Shown piece after piece: positions 48,548 to 58,273 of a stretch of 64,000 nucleotides of DNA. Source of the stretch: Ardenticatenaceae bacterium (lineage in GTDB: Bacteria; Chloroflexota; Anaerolineae; Promineifilales; Promineifilaceae); the NCBI GenBank assembly GCA_020634435.1, contig JACKBS010000010.1:186001-250000 (forward strand). The letters are read 5' to 3'. The translations under genes were made by a program, and so were the position numbers. Numbering within the stretch: the stretch's first letter is position 1; each line of letters begins with the position of its first letter. The notes below the pieces were generated by a model, which was not told the origin of the DNA, did no database searches, and saw only the letters and a list, made by a program, of their open reading frames with translations.

Positions 48548-50059
48548 TTACTCTTCAGCTGCACTGGCAATTAAGGTCAGCGATTCAGCTTCTACTGAAA
48601 ATTTCCACAGTTCCGCACGACCAAAATTGAAATAAACGGCCGTTGAATCGGGCAGCCAGGCGAAGTTGCGAAAGCCGTCGGTGCCGACGGCCGTTTGCAG
48701 CAAAATCGGCACGCCATATTCCGCCTGCCAGAGATAGAGGTAGCTTTGGTTCGCGACCTCATCCACGGTGCTGTAAATGAAAAAACGGCCGTCTTCGCTC
48801 CACTTTCCCTCATCAACCTTAAACAAACCTGGCTCCACAAACACTTGCACGTCAGCGCCATCGAGCGGCCAGTAGACGAGCTGGGTTTGTCCGTCGGCCA
48901 TGCGTTCCTGCACCACTGGTCCACCGCCAGGCCGCCAGTCCACCATGAAGCTGTTGGGACGTTGACCGTAGGAACGGCCGTTGAAATCAATGATCTGCAA
49001 AACGGTGAAGAAATCATCATTTTCCAGGTAGAAGCCGAGGTGCTTTTCGTCGGGCGACAGTTCGGGAAATTCCATGCCGCTAAAATTTTCATCTTCACCG
49101 ATTTGCCAAACTGTTCTTACCTCACCTGTGTTTGCATCAAACTGTTGGATGCTTTTATTGACTGGGTCTTCATGGGGACAGCCATCTGCGCACCCATAAT
49201 TGATGAAACTCTGCGCATCATCAGCGAAAACAATGCGTCCCATTGTGGTAAATGATATTCTCCAAAGGAAATTCCCCTCGTAGTCAAACTTACTTACGAC
49301 TTCACAAGGGGCACCGCAGTGATCAAAAGTAAAGAATCCATCTGGCAAAGTTTTGCGGACATTAAAGTTGTAAACATCATATGCGTCTACCAAATAAGTA
49401 AAATCGTTTACTTGAAGGTCAGCCAGATAAAGCCTGCCCTCCCATGCGAATTCATCGTCAACAGTCAGGAAAATGAAGCCTGAGCTATCGGGCTTCCAGG
49501 CCATAAACCGCAAACGAGGAAAGTAAGGTGGCGCAGGAAAGTTGTCTACCAGATTACTCATTGAGACACTTTCGTTGGTTTCAAGATTGAAAAGTTTGAA
49601 GTCTTGTATCCTATCTTGGAACTGTTGCACGCTGTAGATGATTTTGCTGCCGTCGGAGGACCATTCCGCAAAGCTCACAAAATGATCGATTTCCTGAAAA
49701 TTGGCCGAAGCTTGTGGGTTCTCGACTAGCAGCTTGCCATCCAAGATCATAAATAACTGACCTGAACTGCTTAAAGACCATCTGGAAATTCCATCTGTTG
49801 TGATTGGAACTGGCGTGTGTGTCGGTGTTGGTCCCGGTGTTCGCGAGGGATGTGCTGTTGGAATTACGATTACCTGTCGTGTCTGTGTTGCTGTAGGTAC
49901 GGCCGTTTCCGTTGCCACAATCGTCGGGGTAGGGATGTGGCTGGTAACCACCGCCAACGGCGTGGGTGTAGCTGGTTCGCTGGGCTGGCAGGCAGTGAGT
50001 ACGGCCGTTCCCAACCCCACAATCAACAATATTTTCGCGTAGACAGTCAGATGTTTCAT
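48548..50059 (-). CDS. Lipoprotein with TolB-like beta-propeller, paralogue 2
   Basis: 503 residues, with MKHLTVYAKILLIVGLGTAV, lipobox VLTAC, a Thr-rich linker and TolB-like blades: EWSSDGSKIIYSV, AWKPDSSGFIFLT, PELSPDEKHLGFY, KWSEDGRFFIYST and AWLPDSTAVYFNFG. GAGGGGA precedes the ATG. It is a paralogue of 46291-47934; both share leader and C-terminal sequence with the decayed fragments at 45.6-45.9 kb, so this is what is left of a tandem array. The role is unknown. Confidence 0.8.
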   Translation of the reverse strand: MKHLTVYAKILLIVGLGTAVLTACQPSEPATPTPLAVVTSHIPTPTIVATETAVPTATQTRQVIVIPTAHPSRTPGPTPTHTPVPITTDGISRWSLSSSGQLFMILDGKLLVENPQASANFQEIDHFVSFAEWSSDGSKIIYSVQQFQDRIQDFKLFNLETNESVSMSNLVDNFPAPPYFPRLRFMAWKPDSSGFIFLTVDDEFAWEGRLYLADLQVNDFTYLVDAYDVYNFNVRKTLPDGFFTFDHCGAPCEVVSKFDYEGNFLWRISFTTMGRIVFADDAQSFINYGCADGCPHEDPVNKSIQQFDANTGEVRTVWQIGEDENFSGMEFPELSPDEKHLGFYLENDDFFTVLQIIDFNGRSYGQRPNSFMVDWRPGGGPVVQERMADGQTQLVYWPLDGADVQVFVEPGLFKVDEGKWSEDGRFFIYSTVDEVANQSYLYLWQAEYGVPILLQTAVGTDGFRNFAWLPDSTAVYFNFGRAELWKFSVEAESLTLIASAAEE

Positions 50060-50284
50060 GCGTCCCCTCTGCGGCCCGGATGTGGCTAAATTTTAGCATA
50101 TCCCCGGCTTTTTTTGTTTGCCCAAAACAAGCTTCCTACAGGAGGGAATCATGACCAGATTCTATATCTGGATACATTGAAAACGGCCGTTGCCACGAGT
50201 AAATTTGTGCTAAAACAATCAAAAAACTGGCATGTAAACGGTGTGCGCCAGAGCGCGGCGCCCTGGTTGTGAGAATAAAAAATA
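50060..50284. other. Spacer with promoter region, no gene seen
   Basis: A 225-bp spacer between divergent genes. It contains one ACGGCCGT copy (50182) and an AGGAGGGAATCATG that opens only a very short frame. No hairpin or clear promoter boxes were recognised. Confidence 0.4.
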
Positions 50285-51433
50285 ATGACAAAAAGCAATC
50301 TAACGTATTTAGTAAGGCAAACATTTAAAGAGTGGCAAGAAGATAATGCGTCCCGGTTGGCGGCGGCGCTAGCGTATTACACCATTTTTTCGATTCCGCC
50401 GCTGCTCATTATTGCCATCGCTATTGCTGCCCAGATTTTTGATCAAACGGCCGTACAGCAGCAAATCACCAATCAAATGCAAGGCCTGATTGGCGATTCT
50501 GGGGCGCAGGTGGTTGAGGCCATTCTGGAAAATAGCGGTCAGGCGGGTGAAAGTGTGCTGGCGACTATCATCAGCGTGGTGACGCTGCTGCTGGGTGCCT
50601 CTGGAGTGTTTGGCGAGCTGCACAGCACGCTCAACGCCATCTGGGAAGTACAGGCGCGGCCAGGACGGGGCATTCTGGGCACCATCAAAGACCGCTTTTT
50701 CTCCTTCACGATGGTCCTCGGCGTAGGCTTTTTGCTCCTGGTTTCGCTGGTTGTTAGCGCCGGGCTGGCGGCGGTGAACGAATTTATTACCGGAGCTTTG
50801 CCGGGCCTGGTGATTCTGGCGCAGGCCATCAATTTCCTCGTTTCCTTTGGCATCATCACGGTGCTGTTTGCGCTGGTTTTTAAGGTCGTACCTGATGTGC
50901 GCATTGCCTGGCGTGATGTGTGGGTGGGGGCCGTGGTAACGGCGTTTTTGTTTACCATTGGTAAATTTGCCATTGGTCTTTATTTGGGCAACAGCGCACC
51001 TGGCTCTACTTATGGTGCGGCCGGATCGCTAATTGTGTTGCTGCTGTGGGTCTATTATTCAGCGCAGATTCTTTTCCTGGGGGCCGAGTTTACCCAGGTT
51101 TATGCCAACAAGTTTGGTTCGCACATCGTGGCCGATGCGGATGCGATTCCCATGACGGCGGAAGCATTTCTCTTGCCCAAAGCGATGACTGAACAGGCAA
51201 CGGCCGTTTCTGTTTCTACGCCACAACCCGTACAATCTCCCGCAATTCATACACCCATTCGCCGCACGGTGACGCGTAACGGCCGTTTGTCGCCAACCTG
51301 GCAATCTGTGGCCGATGGGGTAAACATTTTTCATCATTACACCGTGCAAATCCTGGCCGCTTTGCTGGCCATCTGGCAATTCGCAACCGGGCCATTGACT
51401 CGTCAACAGGAGATTTCGACAAGACAATCGTAG
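50285..51433 (+). CDS. YihY/UPF0761 family membrane protein
   Basis: 382 residues. It has six predicted membrane helices and the family text FKEWQEDNASRLAAALAYYT, IFSIPPLLIIAIAIAAQIF, WEVQARPGRGILGTIKDRFF and YGAAGSLIVLLLWVYYSAQI then LFLGAEFTQVYANKFG. The C-terminal ~90 residues are polar and variable. These proteins were once called RNase BN or BrkB; the role is unknown. It is followed by the GH gene 14 bp later on the same strand. Four ACGGCCGT copies occur in and just before the gene. Confidence 0.88.
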   Translation: MTKSNLTYLVRQTFKEWQEDNASRLAAALAYYTIFSIPPLLIIAIAIAAQIFDQTAVQQQITNQMQGLIGDSGAQVVEAILENSGQAGESVLATIISVVTLLLGASGVFGELHSTLNAIWEVQARPGRGILGTIKDRFFSFTMVLGVGFLLLVSLVVSAGLAAVNEFITGALPGLVILAQAINFLVSFGIITVLFALVFKVVPDVRIAWRDVWVGAVVTAFLFTIGKFAIGLYLGNSAPGSTYGAAGSLIVLLLWVYYSAQILFLGAEFTQVYANKFGSHIVADADAIPMTAEAFLLPKAMTEQATAVSVSTPQPVQSPAIHTPIRRTVTRNGRLSPTWQSVADGVNIFHHYTVQILAALLAIWQFATGPLTRQQEISTRQS

Positions 51434-51447
51434 CTTGAACTGCTAAC

Positions 51448-52848
51448 ATGCTGGCAACCATGAACGACACCAACACAACGACATCCCTGGCCGAACAGCC
51501 AGAAGAAAAAGAAAAACATTTTTTATTGGGCCTGGCCCTGGCCGCAGGTCGCGGTTTTTGGTCCGTGCTGCGTGCGGGCGAGCGGCTGCTGCGTCAGCCT
51601 CGCCTCGCCTGGGAATATTCGGTTCTAGAATCTGGCAGCGAGGCCGAGATTGAAGCCCACGCCCTGAAAATTGCGGTGACCAACGTCAAACATTGCATCG
51701 AGCCGCGCCTGTTACTGAACGGGCAAGAAAAGCTGGTGCTGTGTGCCGGGGTACGCAACTTTCGCGAGCCGTGGGCGCGGGACTTTGGCTTTGCCACCTT
51801 TGGCCTGATGGCTTTGGGCGAGGTGCAGGTGGTACGCGACTGCCTGGAAGCATTTTTACTCTACCAGCGCGTGTCGGGGCAGTTTCCCGTCAAGCTGCAC
51901 TCCACCAACGTGGTGGAGCGGTACCTGCATTCGCTGCTGAAGCGCCAGCAGCCCATCGACAAGCCGCTGCGCCCCAAATATCTGACGGCGCACCGGACCA
52001 TTTCATTGGACGGCAACAGCTTGCTGGTGATTGCCGCCCTGCATTACGCCGAATTAACCGACGATTACGATTTCATTCAGACGCATTGGGATGGCTTATG
52101 CCGGGCAATCACCTGGCTGGAGGAACATGCGCGCGGTGAGGACGGTTTGCTGTACCAGGGCGCGTACACCGATTGGGCGGACAGCGTGGGCCGCACTGGG
52201 CGCATTTTGTACACCAACGTGCTGTACTGGAAAGCCGTATCTGGTCTGGCCGAGGCGTCAGTGCGGTTGGCGGATGCAGAAACGCAGCAGTTTTGGCAAG
52301 ACAAAGCTGCACGGCTGCACGCGGCAATTCAGGAACATTTTTGGCGGGAGGAACAGGGTTACTTCATCACCAGTGACCAGTTCCACAATTTAAGCAGCAG
52401 CGGCAATACGCTGGCTGTGGCCTGGGGGCTGGCTTCTGAGGCGCAGTCGCACGCCATTTTAGATGCAATGGAGCGCATCGGGATGGCCGATCCGGTGCCG
52501 ACGCAGGTGGTGAGCTACGGTTACCGGCGGCGCGATGTGGCGGTGGAAAATCATCTGGCGCGGATTCCACATTACCATACCAATGCAGCTTGGCTGTGGT
52601 TGGGCGGATGGCATACCATTGCCCTGGCCCGCATGGGCCGTCAGGCCGAAGCTGAAGAGCTGCTGCGGCGCATGAGCAAGGCAATTGTGCAAGACGGGGT
52701 GGTGCATGAGGTGTATGGCAAAGACGGCCGTTACCTTTCCACCTTCCTCTACACCTCCGAAGCGCCGCTAACCTGGAACGCCAGTATGGTGATTTACGCA
52801 TTCTCGGTCTGCAAAGAGAGAATGTTTACTTTCAATAAACGACGGTAA
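51448..52848 (+). CDS. (alpha/alpha)6-barrel glycosidase (amylo-1,6-glucosidase-like)
   Basis: 466 residues; ATG at 51448 or 51460. It has a six-hairpin fold with conserved motifs of glycogen-debranching and GH15/GH100-like enzymes: FREPWARDFGFATFGLMALG, YLTAHRTISLDGNSLLVIAA, EDGLLYQGAYTDWADSVGR (probable general-acid region, with Asp in WADS), TNVLYWKA and a C-terminal TSEAPLTWNASMVIYAFS. Aromatic and acidic residues line a glucan site. Downstream are a GT4 gene and a GH13 branching-enzyme-like gene, so it probably trims alpha-glucan or a glycolipid. GH100 invertase is an alternative. Confidence 0.7.
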   Translation: MLATMNDTNTTTSLAEQPEEKEKHFLLGLALAAGRGFWSVLRAGERLLRQPRLAWEYSVLESGSEAEIEAHALKIAVTNVKHCIEPRLLLNGQEKLVLCAGVRNFREPWARDFGFATFGLMALGEVQVVRDCLEAFLLYQRVSGQFPVKLHSTNVVERYLHSLLKRQQPIDKPLRPKYLTAHRTISLDGNSLLVIAALHYAELTDDYDFIQTHWDGLCRAITWLEEHARGEDGLLYQGAYTDWADSVGRTGRILYTNVLYWKAVSGLAEASVRLADAETQQFWQDKAARLHAAIQEHFWREEQGYFITSDQFHNLSSSGNTLAVAWGLASEAQSHAILDAMERIGMADPVPTQVVSYGYRRRDVAVENHLARIPHYHTNAAWLWLGGWHTIALARMGRQAEAEELLRRMSKAIVQDGVVHEVYGKDGRYLSTFLYTSEAPLTWNASMVIYAFSVCKERMFTFNKRR

Positions 52849-52910
52849 GACGGTCTGGTTTGCCAGCCAGTCAATCATTCACGCGAGAACAAAAAATTAA
52901 GGAATAATCC

Positions 52911-54143
52911 ATGCATATCGCTCATTTCACCAATACTTACCATCCGGTCACCAGCGGCGTTGTCCGCTCGGTGAGTAGTTTCCGCCAGGCGCTGACGGCG
53001 CTGGGGCACAACGTATTCATTTTTGCCCAAACCGACCGTGCCTATGAGGATACCGAACCCTTCGTATTCCGCTATCCGGCAGTGCAGCTGCCACTGCAAG
53101 AGTATCCGCTCACCATCCCGGTCTCCAATTTTGTGGACACCCTGCTGCCGTCGTTGAAGCTGGACGTCATCCATGCGCATCACCCGGCGTTGCTGGGGCA
53201 GGTGGCGGCAAAAAAGGCTAATGCGCTGGATGTGCCGCTGGTGTTTACCCACCACACGCGCTATCGCGAGTACAGCCATTACGCGTTTGCCCTGCCGCAG
53301 GGGCTGGCCAAGCAGGTGATTGAGCGCTGGATTGGTGATTACATGAGCCACTGCCAGCATGTGGTGGTACCCAGCGAAAGCATCAAGGAGATTTTGACGG
53401 AGACGTATGGCGTGACACAGGGGATTTCGGTGCTGCCAACGGGTATTGATGTGGCCCAGTACCAGAAAGCTGAGGCGGGTAACATCCGTCAGCAGCGTGG
53501 CTGGGCCGAGGACGACACGATACTGATTTCGGTGGGTCGTTTGGCCAAAGAGAAAAATTTTGAGACGTTGATTACGGCCGTTGCGCCCGTCATTCAAAAA
53601 CACCCGCACGTGCGATTGGTGATCCTGGGTGAAGGCGAAGAACGTGCCGGACTGGAAGCGCTGGCTGAGGAGCTCGGCGTGGCTGAACGGGTCAATCTCA
53701 TTGGCACGATACCGTTTGATGAGGTGCCCAATTATCTAAAAGCAGCCGATATCTTCTGCTTTGCTTCGGTGACAGAGACGCAAGGGTTGGTGACGCTGGA
53801 AGCGATGGCCACCGGCCTGCCCGTCGTGGCGGTGGACGCCACCGGCACCCGCGATGCGGTTCATGATGGCCAGGAAGGTTTGTTGACGCCCAATGAACCC
53901 GAACCGCTCACCGCTGCGCTGGAAAAGATGATAGAAGACGCCGAAATGCGGCAAAAGATGGCCGAAACGGCCGTTCACAAAGCGTACGAGTTTGATATTC
54001 AAAAGCTGGCTAAGCGGCTGGTACAGGTGTACGAAGAAGCCATTGAAGCCCGCAAGGCGGGTTTCCACATCCACACCGATGTGCAAAAACCGATTTTCAG
54101 CCTGGATTGGCGTCAGCTGTTGGATGTAGACACAGGATCATAA
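52911..54143 (+). CDS. GT4-family glycosyltransferase
   Basis: 410 residues with the GT-B fold. The N-terminal domain starts MHIAHFTNTYHPVTSGVVRS and has the motif HAHHPALLG. The C-terminal domain has ILISVGRLAKEKNFETLITA and the nucleotide-sugar pocket EGLVTLEAMATGLPVV-like CFASVTETQGLVTLEAMATG, with the E-x7-E element retained. Related enzymes glucosylate diacylglycerol. The stop is 35 bases before the YkvA-type gene. The two ACGGCCGT copies (53575, 53968) read Thr-Ala-Val in helices. Confidence 0.85.
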   Translation: MHIAHFTNTYHPVTSGVVRSVSSFRQALTALGHNVFIFAQTDRAYEDTEPFVFRYPAVQLPLQEYPLTIPVSNFVDTLLPSLKLDVIHAHHPALLGQVAAKKANALDVPLVFTHHTRYREYSHYAFALPQGLAKQVIERWIGDYMSHCQHVVVPSESIKEILTETYGVTQGISVLPTGIDVAQYQKAEAGNIRQQRGWAEDDTILISVGRLAKEKNFETLITAVAPVIQKHPHVRLVILGEGEERAGLEALAEELGVAERVNLIGTIPFDEVPNYLKAADIFCFASVTETQGLVTLEAMATGLPVVAVDATGTRDAVHDGQEGLLTPNEPEPLTAALEKMIEDAEMRQKMAETAVHKAYEFDIQKLAKRLVQVYEEAIEARKAGFHIHTDVQKPIFSLDWRQLLDVDTGS

Positions 54144-54178
54144 TATTTAACGAATTGTATCGAGTAAAGGAGTATATT

Positions 54179-54487
54179 ATGTTGGCATCTTTGCGTATTT
54201 TGCCAAATTTGGTCAGTCCCAAGTATTGGAAAGAGATGGGGGCTCAAATAAAACTAGTCGGGCAGTTGATGAAAGACGGCCGTGTGCCGCTCTACGCCAA
54301 ATCATTGCCAGTTGTGGTGGCGATCTATCTACTTTCGCCGCTGGACCTGATCCCGGGTTTTCTGCCGGTGATTGGTCAGCTGGATGATTTTGGCCTGCTG
54401 CTGATGGCCTTGTCTGCCTTTATCCGCCTGGCACCTGATGAGGTGGTCAAGGAGTATTTGCCTCAGGGGAGCGCGCTCAGCGCGTAA
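54179..54487 (+). CDS. YkvA-family (DUF1232) small membrane protein
   Basis: 102 residues from ATG 54179, with AAAGGAG six bases upstream. The DUF1232 signature is LPVVVAIYLLSPLDLIPGFL then PVIGQLDDFGLLLMAL; the D-L-I-P and LDD elements are its hallmarks. One or two membrane helices. The role is unknown. It sits between the GT4 and GH13 genes on the same strand, in an operon-like series with short gaps. Confidence 0.9.
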   Translation: MLASLRILPNLVSPKYWKEMGAQIKLVGQLMKDGRVPLYAKSLPVVVAIYLLSPLDLIPGFLPVIGQLDDFGLLLMALSAFIRLAPDEVVKEYLPQGSALSA

Positions 54488-54527
54488 GCTCGAAATGCTA
54501 GTACATTTTCAAAAAGGAAACGATTGA

Positions 54528-56333
54528 ATGGTCAAGGTAAAAAAATCTAAAAAGTCGAATTTTCAGCCCGGCATGGGGGCTGTGCCTCACGAGAAAGGCG
54601 TTACGTTTCGCGTGTGGGCTCCCTTTGCCGAGAAGCTGTTTGTGATGGGTACGTTTAACGATTGGTCGGAAACGGCCGTTCCTCTTCAGCCAGAAGGGGA
54701 TGGGTATTGGGCTGTTGATGTGCCCAAGGCCAAGCCCGGTGATGAATACAAATACCTCATCCATAATGGCGAAACCAAGCTGGCGCGGCTGGACCCTTAC
54801 GCCCGCCAGGTGACCAGTTCCGTGGGCAACAGCGTGGTGCACAACCCCGATTTTGATTGGGGTGACAGTGACGTGTTTGAGATTCCTGCCTGGAATGAGT
54901 TGGTCATCTATGAAATGCATGTCGGCACTTTCAATGATCTCAAGGAAGATGCCCCCGGTACGTTCCAGTCGGCCCGCAAAAAGCTGGGCTATTTGCGGGA
55001 TTTGGGCATCAACGTGGTGCAAATCATGCCGCCGATGGAGTTCCCTGGCGGAATTTCTTGGGGCTACAATGCATCGCTGCCTTTCGCCATCGAAACCGAT
55101 TACGGTGGGCCGCAGGCGTTTAAAGCGTTTGTGAAGGCCGCTCACGAGCACGGCATCGCTGTGATTTTGGACGTGGTGTACAACCATCTCGGTCCAAGCG
55201 ACCTCGATTTGTGGCAGTTTGACGGCTGGAGTGAAAACGAGGGCGGTGGTGTCTACTTTTACAACGACGGCCGTGCCGAAACACCCTGGGGTGCGACTCG
55301 GCCCGATTACGGCCGTCCTGAAGTGCGCCAATACCTGCGCGACAACGCCCTGATGTGGCTGGATGAATACCGCGTAGATGGCTTGCGCTGGGATGCCACC
55401 GCCTACATTCGTAATGTGCATGGCAATGACCAGGACCCGGCTGGTGAACTACCCGAAGGGTGGAGCTTTATGCAGTGGATCAACGAAGAGATTCAGGCTA
55501 AAGCACCAAACAAGCTCACCATCGCCGAGGATTTACGTGGCAACGAATGGATCGTGAAGGGGACTGGCGCGGGCGGTGCGGGCTTTGGCAGCCAGTGGGA
55601 CAGCAATTTTGTCCATCCCGTTCGCGGCGCGGTCATCACCAACGACGATGCGTTCCGCGACCTCAATGCAGTCTGTGAGGCGCTTAAGTTCCGCTATGAC
55701 GGTGACGCCTTTAAGCGCGTGGTGTATACCGAATCCCACGACGAGGTGGCCAATGGCAAAGCACGCGTGCCGGAAGAGATCTGGCCGGGCAATGGTTTGA
55801 GCTGGTTTTCCAAGAAGCGCTCTACGCTGGGCGCGGCCTGCGTGTTTACCGCCCCAGGCATCCCCATGATTTTTCAGGGGCAGGAGTTTTTGGAAGACAA
55901 ATGGTTTGACGATACGGACCCGCTGGATTGGGATCGCGCCAAGGCGCTTAAAGGGATTGTGCAGATGTACGCTGATCTGGCGCACCTGCGTCGTAACAGC
56001 GGTGGGGTAACGGCGGGACTCATGGGCCAAAATGTCGATACATTCCATGTGGACCACGATAACAAGGTGCTGGCTTTCCATCGCTGGAATGAAGGTGGCC
56101 CTGGCGACAGCGTGGTGGTGGTGCTCAACTTTGCCAACCAGACGCTCCAGGATTATGCAGTGGCTTTCCCCGCCGAAGGTGAGTGGCAGTTGCGCTTCGA
56201 CAGCCATTTTGCCGGATACGATGACTCTTTTGAAGGGCAGGTGAGCGGTAATGCAACGGCCGTTGCTACCGAAGGTGGTAATGTTGGCCAGATCGCCATC
56301 GCCCCGTACAGCGCCCTCATCTATTCTCAGTAA
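54528..56333 (+). CDS. GH13 enzyme, alpha-glucan branching-enzyme-like
   Basis: 601 residues. Residues ~8-100 form a CBM48 module: GVTFRVWAPFAEKLFVMGTF then NDWSETAVPLQ. The barrel has the four GH13 regions: VILDVVYNHLGPSD, VDGLRWDATAYI (nucleophile Asp), LTIAEDLRG (acid/base Glu) and VYTESHDEVANGKAR (third Asp). A C-terminal beta-domain follows (VVVVLNFANQTLQDYAVAFP). It probably forms alpha-1,6 branches in glycogen, or hydrolyses maltooligosyltrehalose; the CBM48-barrel text is closer to branching enzymes. AAAGGAAA precedes the ATG. A strong bidirectional terminator follows. Confidence 0.85.
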   Translation: MVKVKKSKKSNFQPGMGAVPHEKGVTFRVWAPFAEKLFVMGTFNDWSETAVPLQPEGDGYWAVDVPKAKPGDEYKYLIHNGETKLARLDPYARQVTSSVGNSVVHNPDFDWGDSDVFEIPAWNELVIYEMHVGTFNDLKEDAPGTFQSARKKLGYLRDLGINVVQIMPPMEFPGGISWGYNASLPFAIETDYGGPQAFKAFVKAAHEHGIAVILDVVYNHLGPSDLDLWQFDGWSENEGGGVYFYNDGRAETPWGATRPDYGRPEVRQYLRDNALMWLDEYRVDGLRWDATAYIRNVHGNDQDPAGELPEGWSFMQWINEEIQAKAPNKLTIAEDLRGNEWIVKGTGAGGAGFGSQWDSNFVHPVRGAVITNDDAFRDLNAVCEALKFRYDGDAFKRVVYTESHDEVANGKARVPEEIWPGNGLSWFSKKRSTLGAACVFTAPGIPMIFQGQEFLEDKWFDDTDPLDWDRAKALKGIVQMYADLAHLRRNSGGVTAGLMGQNVDTFHVDHDNKVLAFHRWNEGGPGDSVVVVLNFANQTLQDYAVAFPAEGEWQLRFDSHFAGYDDSFEGQVSGNATAVATEGGNVGQIAIAPYSALIYSQ

Positions 56334-56357
56334 ACAAAATTGAGTAACCGTTAAAAC

Positions 56358-56395
56358 AAAAAAGGCGTCCCGACTTTTGCCGGGACGCCTTTTTT
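56358..56395. terminator. Bidirectional terminator AAAAAAGGCGTCCCG/CGGGACGCCTTTTTT
   Basis: The 15-bp stem is flanked by A and T runs, so it can end both the plus-strand GH13 gene and the minus-strand HdeD-like gene that converges on it. Confidence 0.9.
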
Positions 56396-56413
56396 AATTT
56401 TAGCTGCCAAAAA

Positions 56414-56968
56414 TTAGGCGTGTTTCAATTCAAGTTTGTCTTCATTGCGTAGTTTGAAGGCCAGATAGATGAGCAGCCCACCAAACAGAATGGCGTATGT
56501 GCCGATCATCCAGACCAGGGCCAACGCTCCAGCGCTGGGGAAAACAATCAGGCCAACACCGAGGAAGATGGAGATGAGTCCGCTTAAACCGAGCGCCCAT
56601 TCGCCGTCAATTTCCTCACGCAGGCGGATAGCGGCAACTAACTCTAGCACACCCGTGATAATGGCCCAGGCCGCGATGAAGTAGAGCAGCAATACGGCCG
56701 TAATCCCCGGATAAACGAGCGTCAGCACACCGGCCAGAATGCCAACTACACCTTCCAGCGCGGTGACCCACCAACGGCCGTTTTCCTCGCGGTGGCTAAA
56801 TCCAGCAACCAGGCTGGCAACGCCATCAATCAGCACATAGACCCCAAACAAAATGACCAGTGCGCCTAACGTCAGGCCGGGCCAGATAAACGCCAGGATA
56901 CCAAAAATTACGGCAGCAGCGCCGCGCAGGGCCAGCAGCCACCAATAACGTGAAAGCGAACGAAGCAT
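56414..56968 (-). CDS. HdeD/DUF308 family membrane protein
   Basis: 184 residues from ATG 56968, with AAGGAGG six bases upstream; a longer frame from TTG 57067 has no support. Six membrane helices in the three-fold DUF308 repeat: LRGAAAVIFGILAFIWPGLT, ALEGVVGILAGVLTLVYPGI and SGLISIFLGVGLIVFPSAGA each contain the G-I-L...P-G-(T/I) element. In E. coli HdeD is linked to acid resistance at high cell density; here a general membrane-stress role is the most that can be said. Confidence 0.9.
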   Translation of the reverse strand: MLRSLSRYWWLLALRGAAAVIFGILAFIWPGLTLGALVILFGVYVLIDGVASLVAGFSHREENGRWWVTALEGVVGILAGVLTLVYPGITAVLLLYFIAAWAIITGVLELVAAIRLREEIDGEWALGLSGLISIFLGVGLIVFPSAGALALVWMIGTYAILFGGLLIYLAFKLRNEDKLELKHA

Positions 56969-57097
56969 GATGTTCCTCCTTATGCTTATTCTTGTCGGAA
57001 TTTCGAAATAGATTGATGCTGCCAGAATACCAGCGGCACGCCTGCATTTCGATGCATCGAGGTACAACAGAGGATATGGAGGGGGATATATTTTGCG

Positions 57098-58273
57098 TCA
57101 GGTTACTTTGAGGTCGCGTGAGGTAGCCAGTAGACTGGCGAGCCGTTTGCTCAGGCTTTTCAATTCTGGTGTCAGGTCTTCATAGTCTGCCTCGTTGACC
57201 TTCATCAGCATCGTCTGGAACCTGTCGTCTAGATCGTTTAGCTGGACAGCCGTTCCTTCCTTTTGCACATACCAGCTGTAAACTTGCCCCAAGATCACTT
57301 CCAGCGCCGCAGCCAGGGGTGGGGCAATTAGCAAGCCCCAAAAGCCAACGGCCTCCAGCAGCGGGATTACCAGCAAAATCGTGAGCAAAAAGCTGCGCCG
57401 ACCTCGTGCTTTGGGCCACAATCTAGGCTCCACCACAAATTCCAGCACCAGAAACAGGGCAAAGGTGTACAGCGCTGCGCCAATGCCCAACGGCACACTT
57501 TGCAAACTACCCAACAGCAGCGCCACCGTGCTAATCAGCACGCCGCCGAAGAGGGGCACAAAGGCCAGCAGGCTGCCCGCCAAAGCCAGCAACAAAGGAA
57601 AATCTAGCCGAGCGATGGCCGCCCCAGCGCCCAGAAAAAGCGCGGCGAGAATACTTTGCGCCCCCTGGCTGCGCATGTAGCTGCCCACGGCATATTCAAT
57701 TTGCCGCCAGCTGTCGCGGGCTGTGGCCCGCCGCCGTGGCGGCAGCAGGGAGAGCCACAGCCGTTCAAAGCGGTACTGATCGGCGCTCCAATAAACGCTG
57801 AGGGCCAGCAGCAGCAGTACACCACCAGCCGCTGTTAAAATGTTTTGCGTTAACAGCACCACAGACGGCAGCATTTCACCCAAATCAGACTCTTCTACAT
57901 GGAGAAAGGGGATGGTGCTGTCTAGCCAGGAAGCGGCCGTTTGCTGCCAGGCGCTGCCGTCTTGCCACGTGCGGTAAACGGATTCGTACTCGATGACGGC
58001 CCGATTGGCCAAAATGTTGAGCTCCATGAACAGGTTGTCGCTGAGCAGCACAAAGAGCAGCACCAATGCGCCAATGCCAACCACGTACAGCAGCAGCTGG
58101 GCACCCACACGCGACAACCCTGTAGCAGTGAGGCGGTTTACAAACGGCCGTATCGTTGCCGCGGTAAATAAGGAGAGGGCAAATAGCAGCACCACCAGTC
58201 GGAACTGCCACAGGATTTGTAAGCCCAGCAGGGTGGCCAGGATAACGGCCGTATAAATCATTAATCGCTTCAT
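57098..58273 (-). CDS. AI-2E family transporter, paralogue 1
   Basis: 391 residues with about eight membrane helices. Family text: RAVIEYESVYRTWQDGSAWQ loop, QYRFERLWLSLLPPRRRATA, VGSYMRSQGAQSILAALFLG, then VPLFGGVLISTVALLLGSLQ and LEFVVEPRLWPKARG (P-R motif). Members include AI-2 exporter TqsA, but also Na+/H+ antiporters, so the substrate is open. The ATG (58273) overlaps the TGA of the other paralogue by four bases, so both are made together and may form a hetero-oligomer. Confidence 0.85.
   Translation of the reverse strand: MKRLMIYTAVILATLLGLQILWQFRLVVLLFALSLFTAATIRPFVNRLTATGLSRVGAQLLLYVVGIGALVLLFVLLSDNLFMELNILANRAVIEYESVYRTWQDGSAWQQTAASWLDSTIPFLHVEESDLGEMLPSVVLLTQNILTAAGGVLLLLALSVYWSADQYRFERLWLSLLPPRRRATARDSWRQIEYAVGSYMRSQGAQSILAALFLGAGAAIARLDFPLLLALAGSLLAFVPLFGGVLISTVALLLGSLQSVPLGIGAALYTFALFLVLEFVVEPRLWPKARGRRSFLLTILLVIPLLEAVGFWGLLIAPPLAAALEVILGQVYSWYVQKEGTAVQLNDLDDRFQTMLMKVNEADYEDLTPELKSLSKRLASLLATSRDLKVT

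Noticed and set aside
54498..55421. A 307-codon minus-strand frame within the GH13 gene
   Set aside because: Antisense shadow of a well-supported branching-enzyme-like gene; no motif seen.
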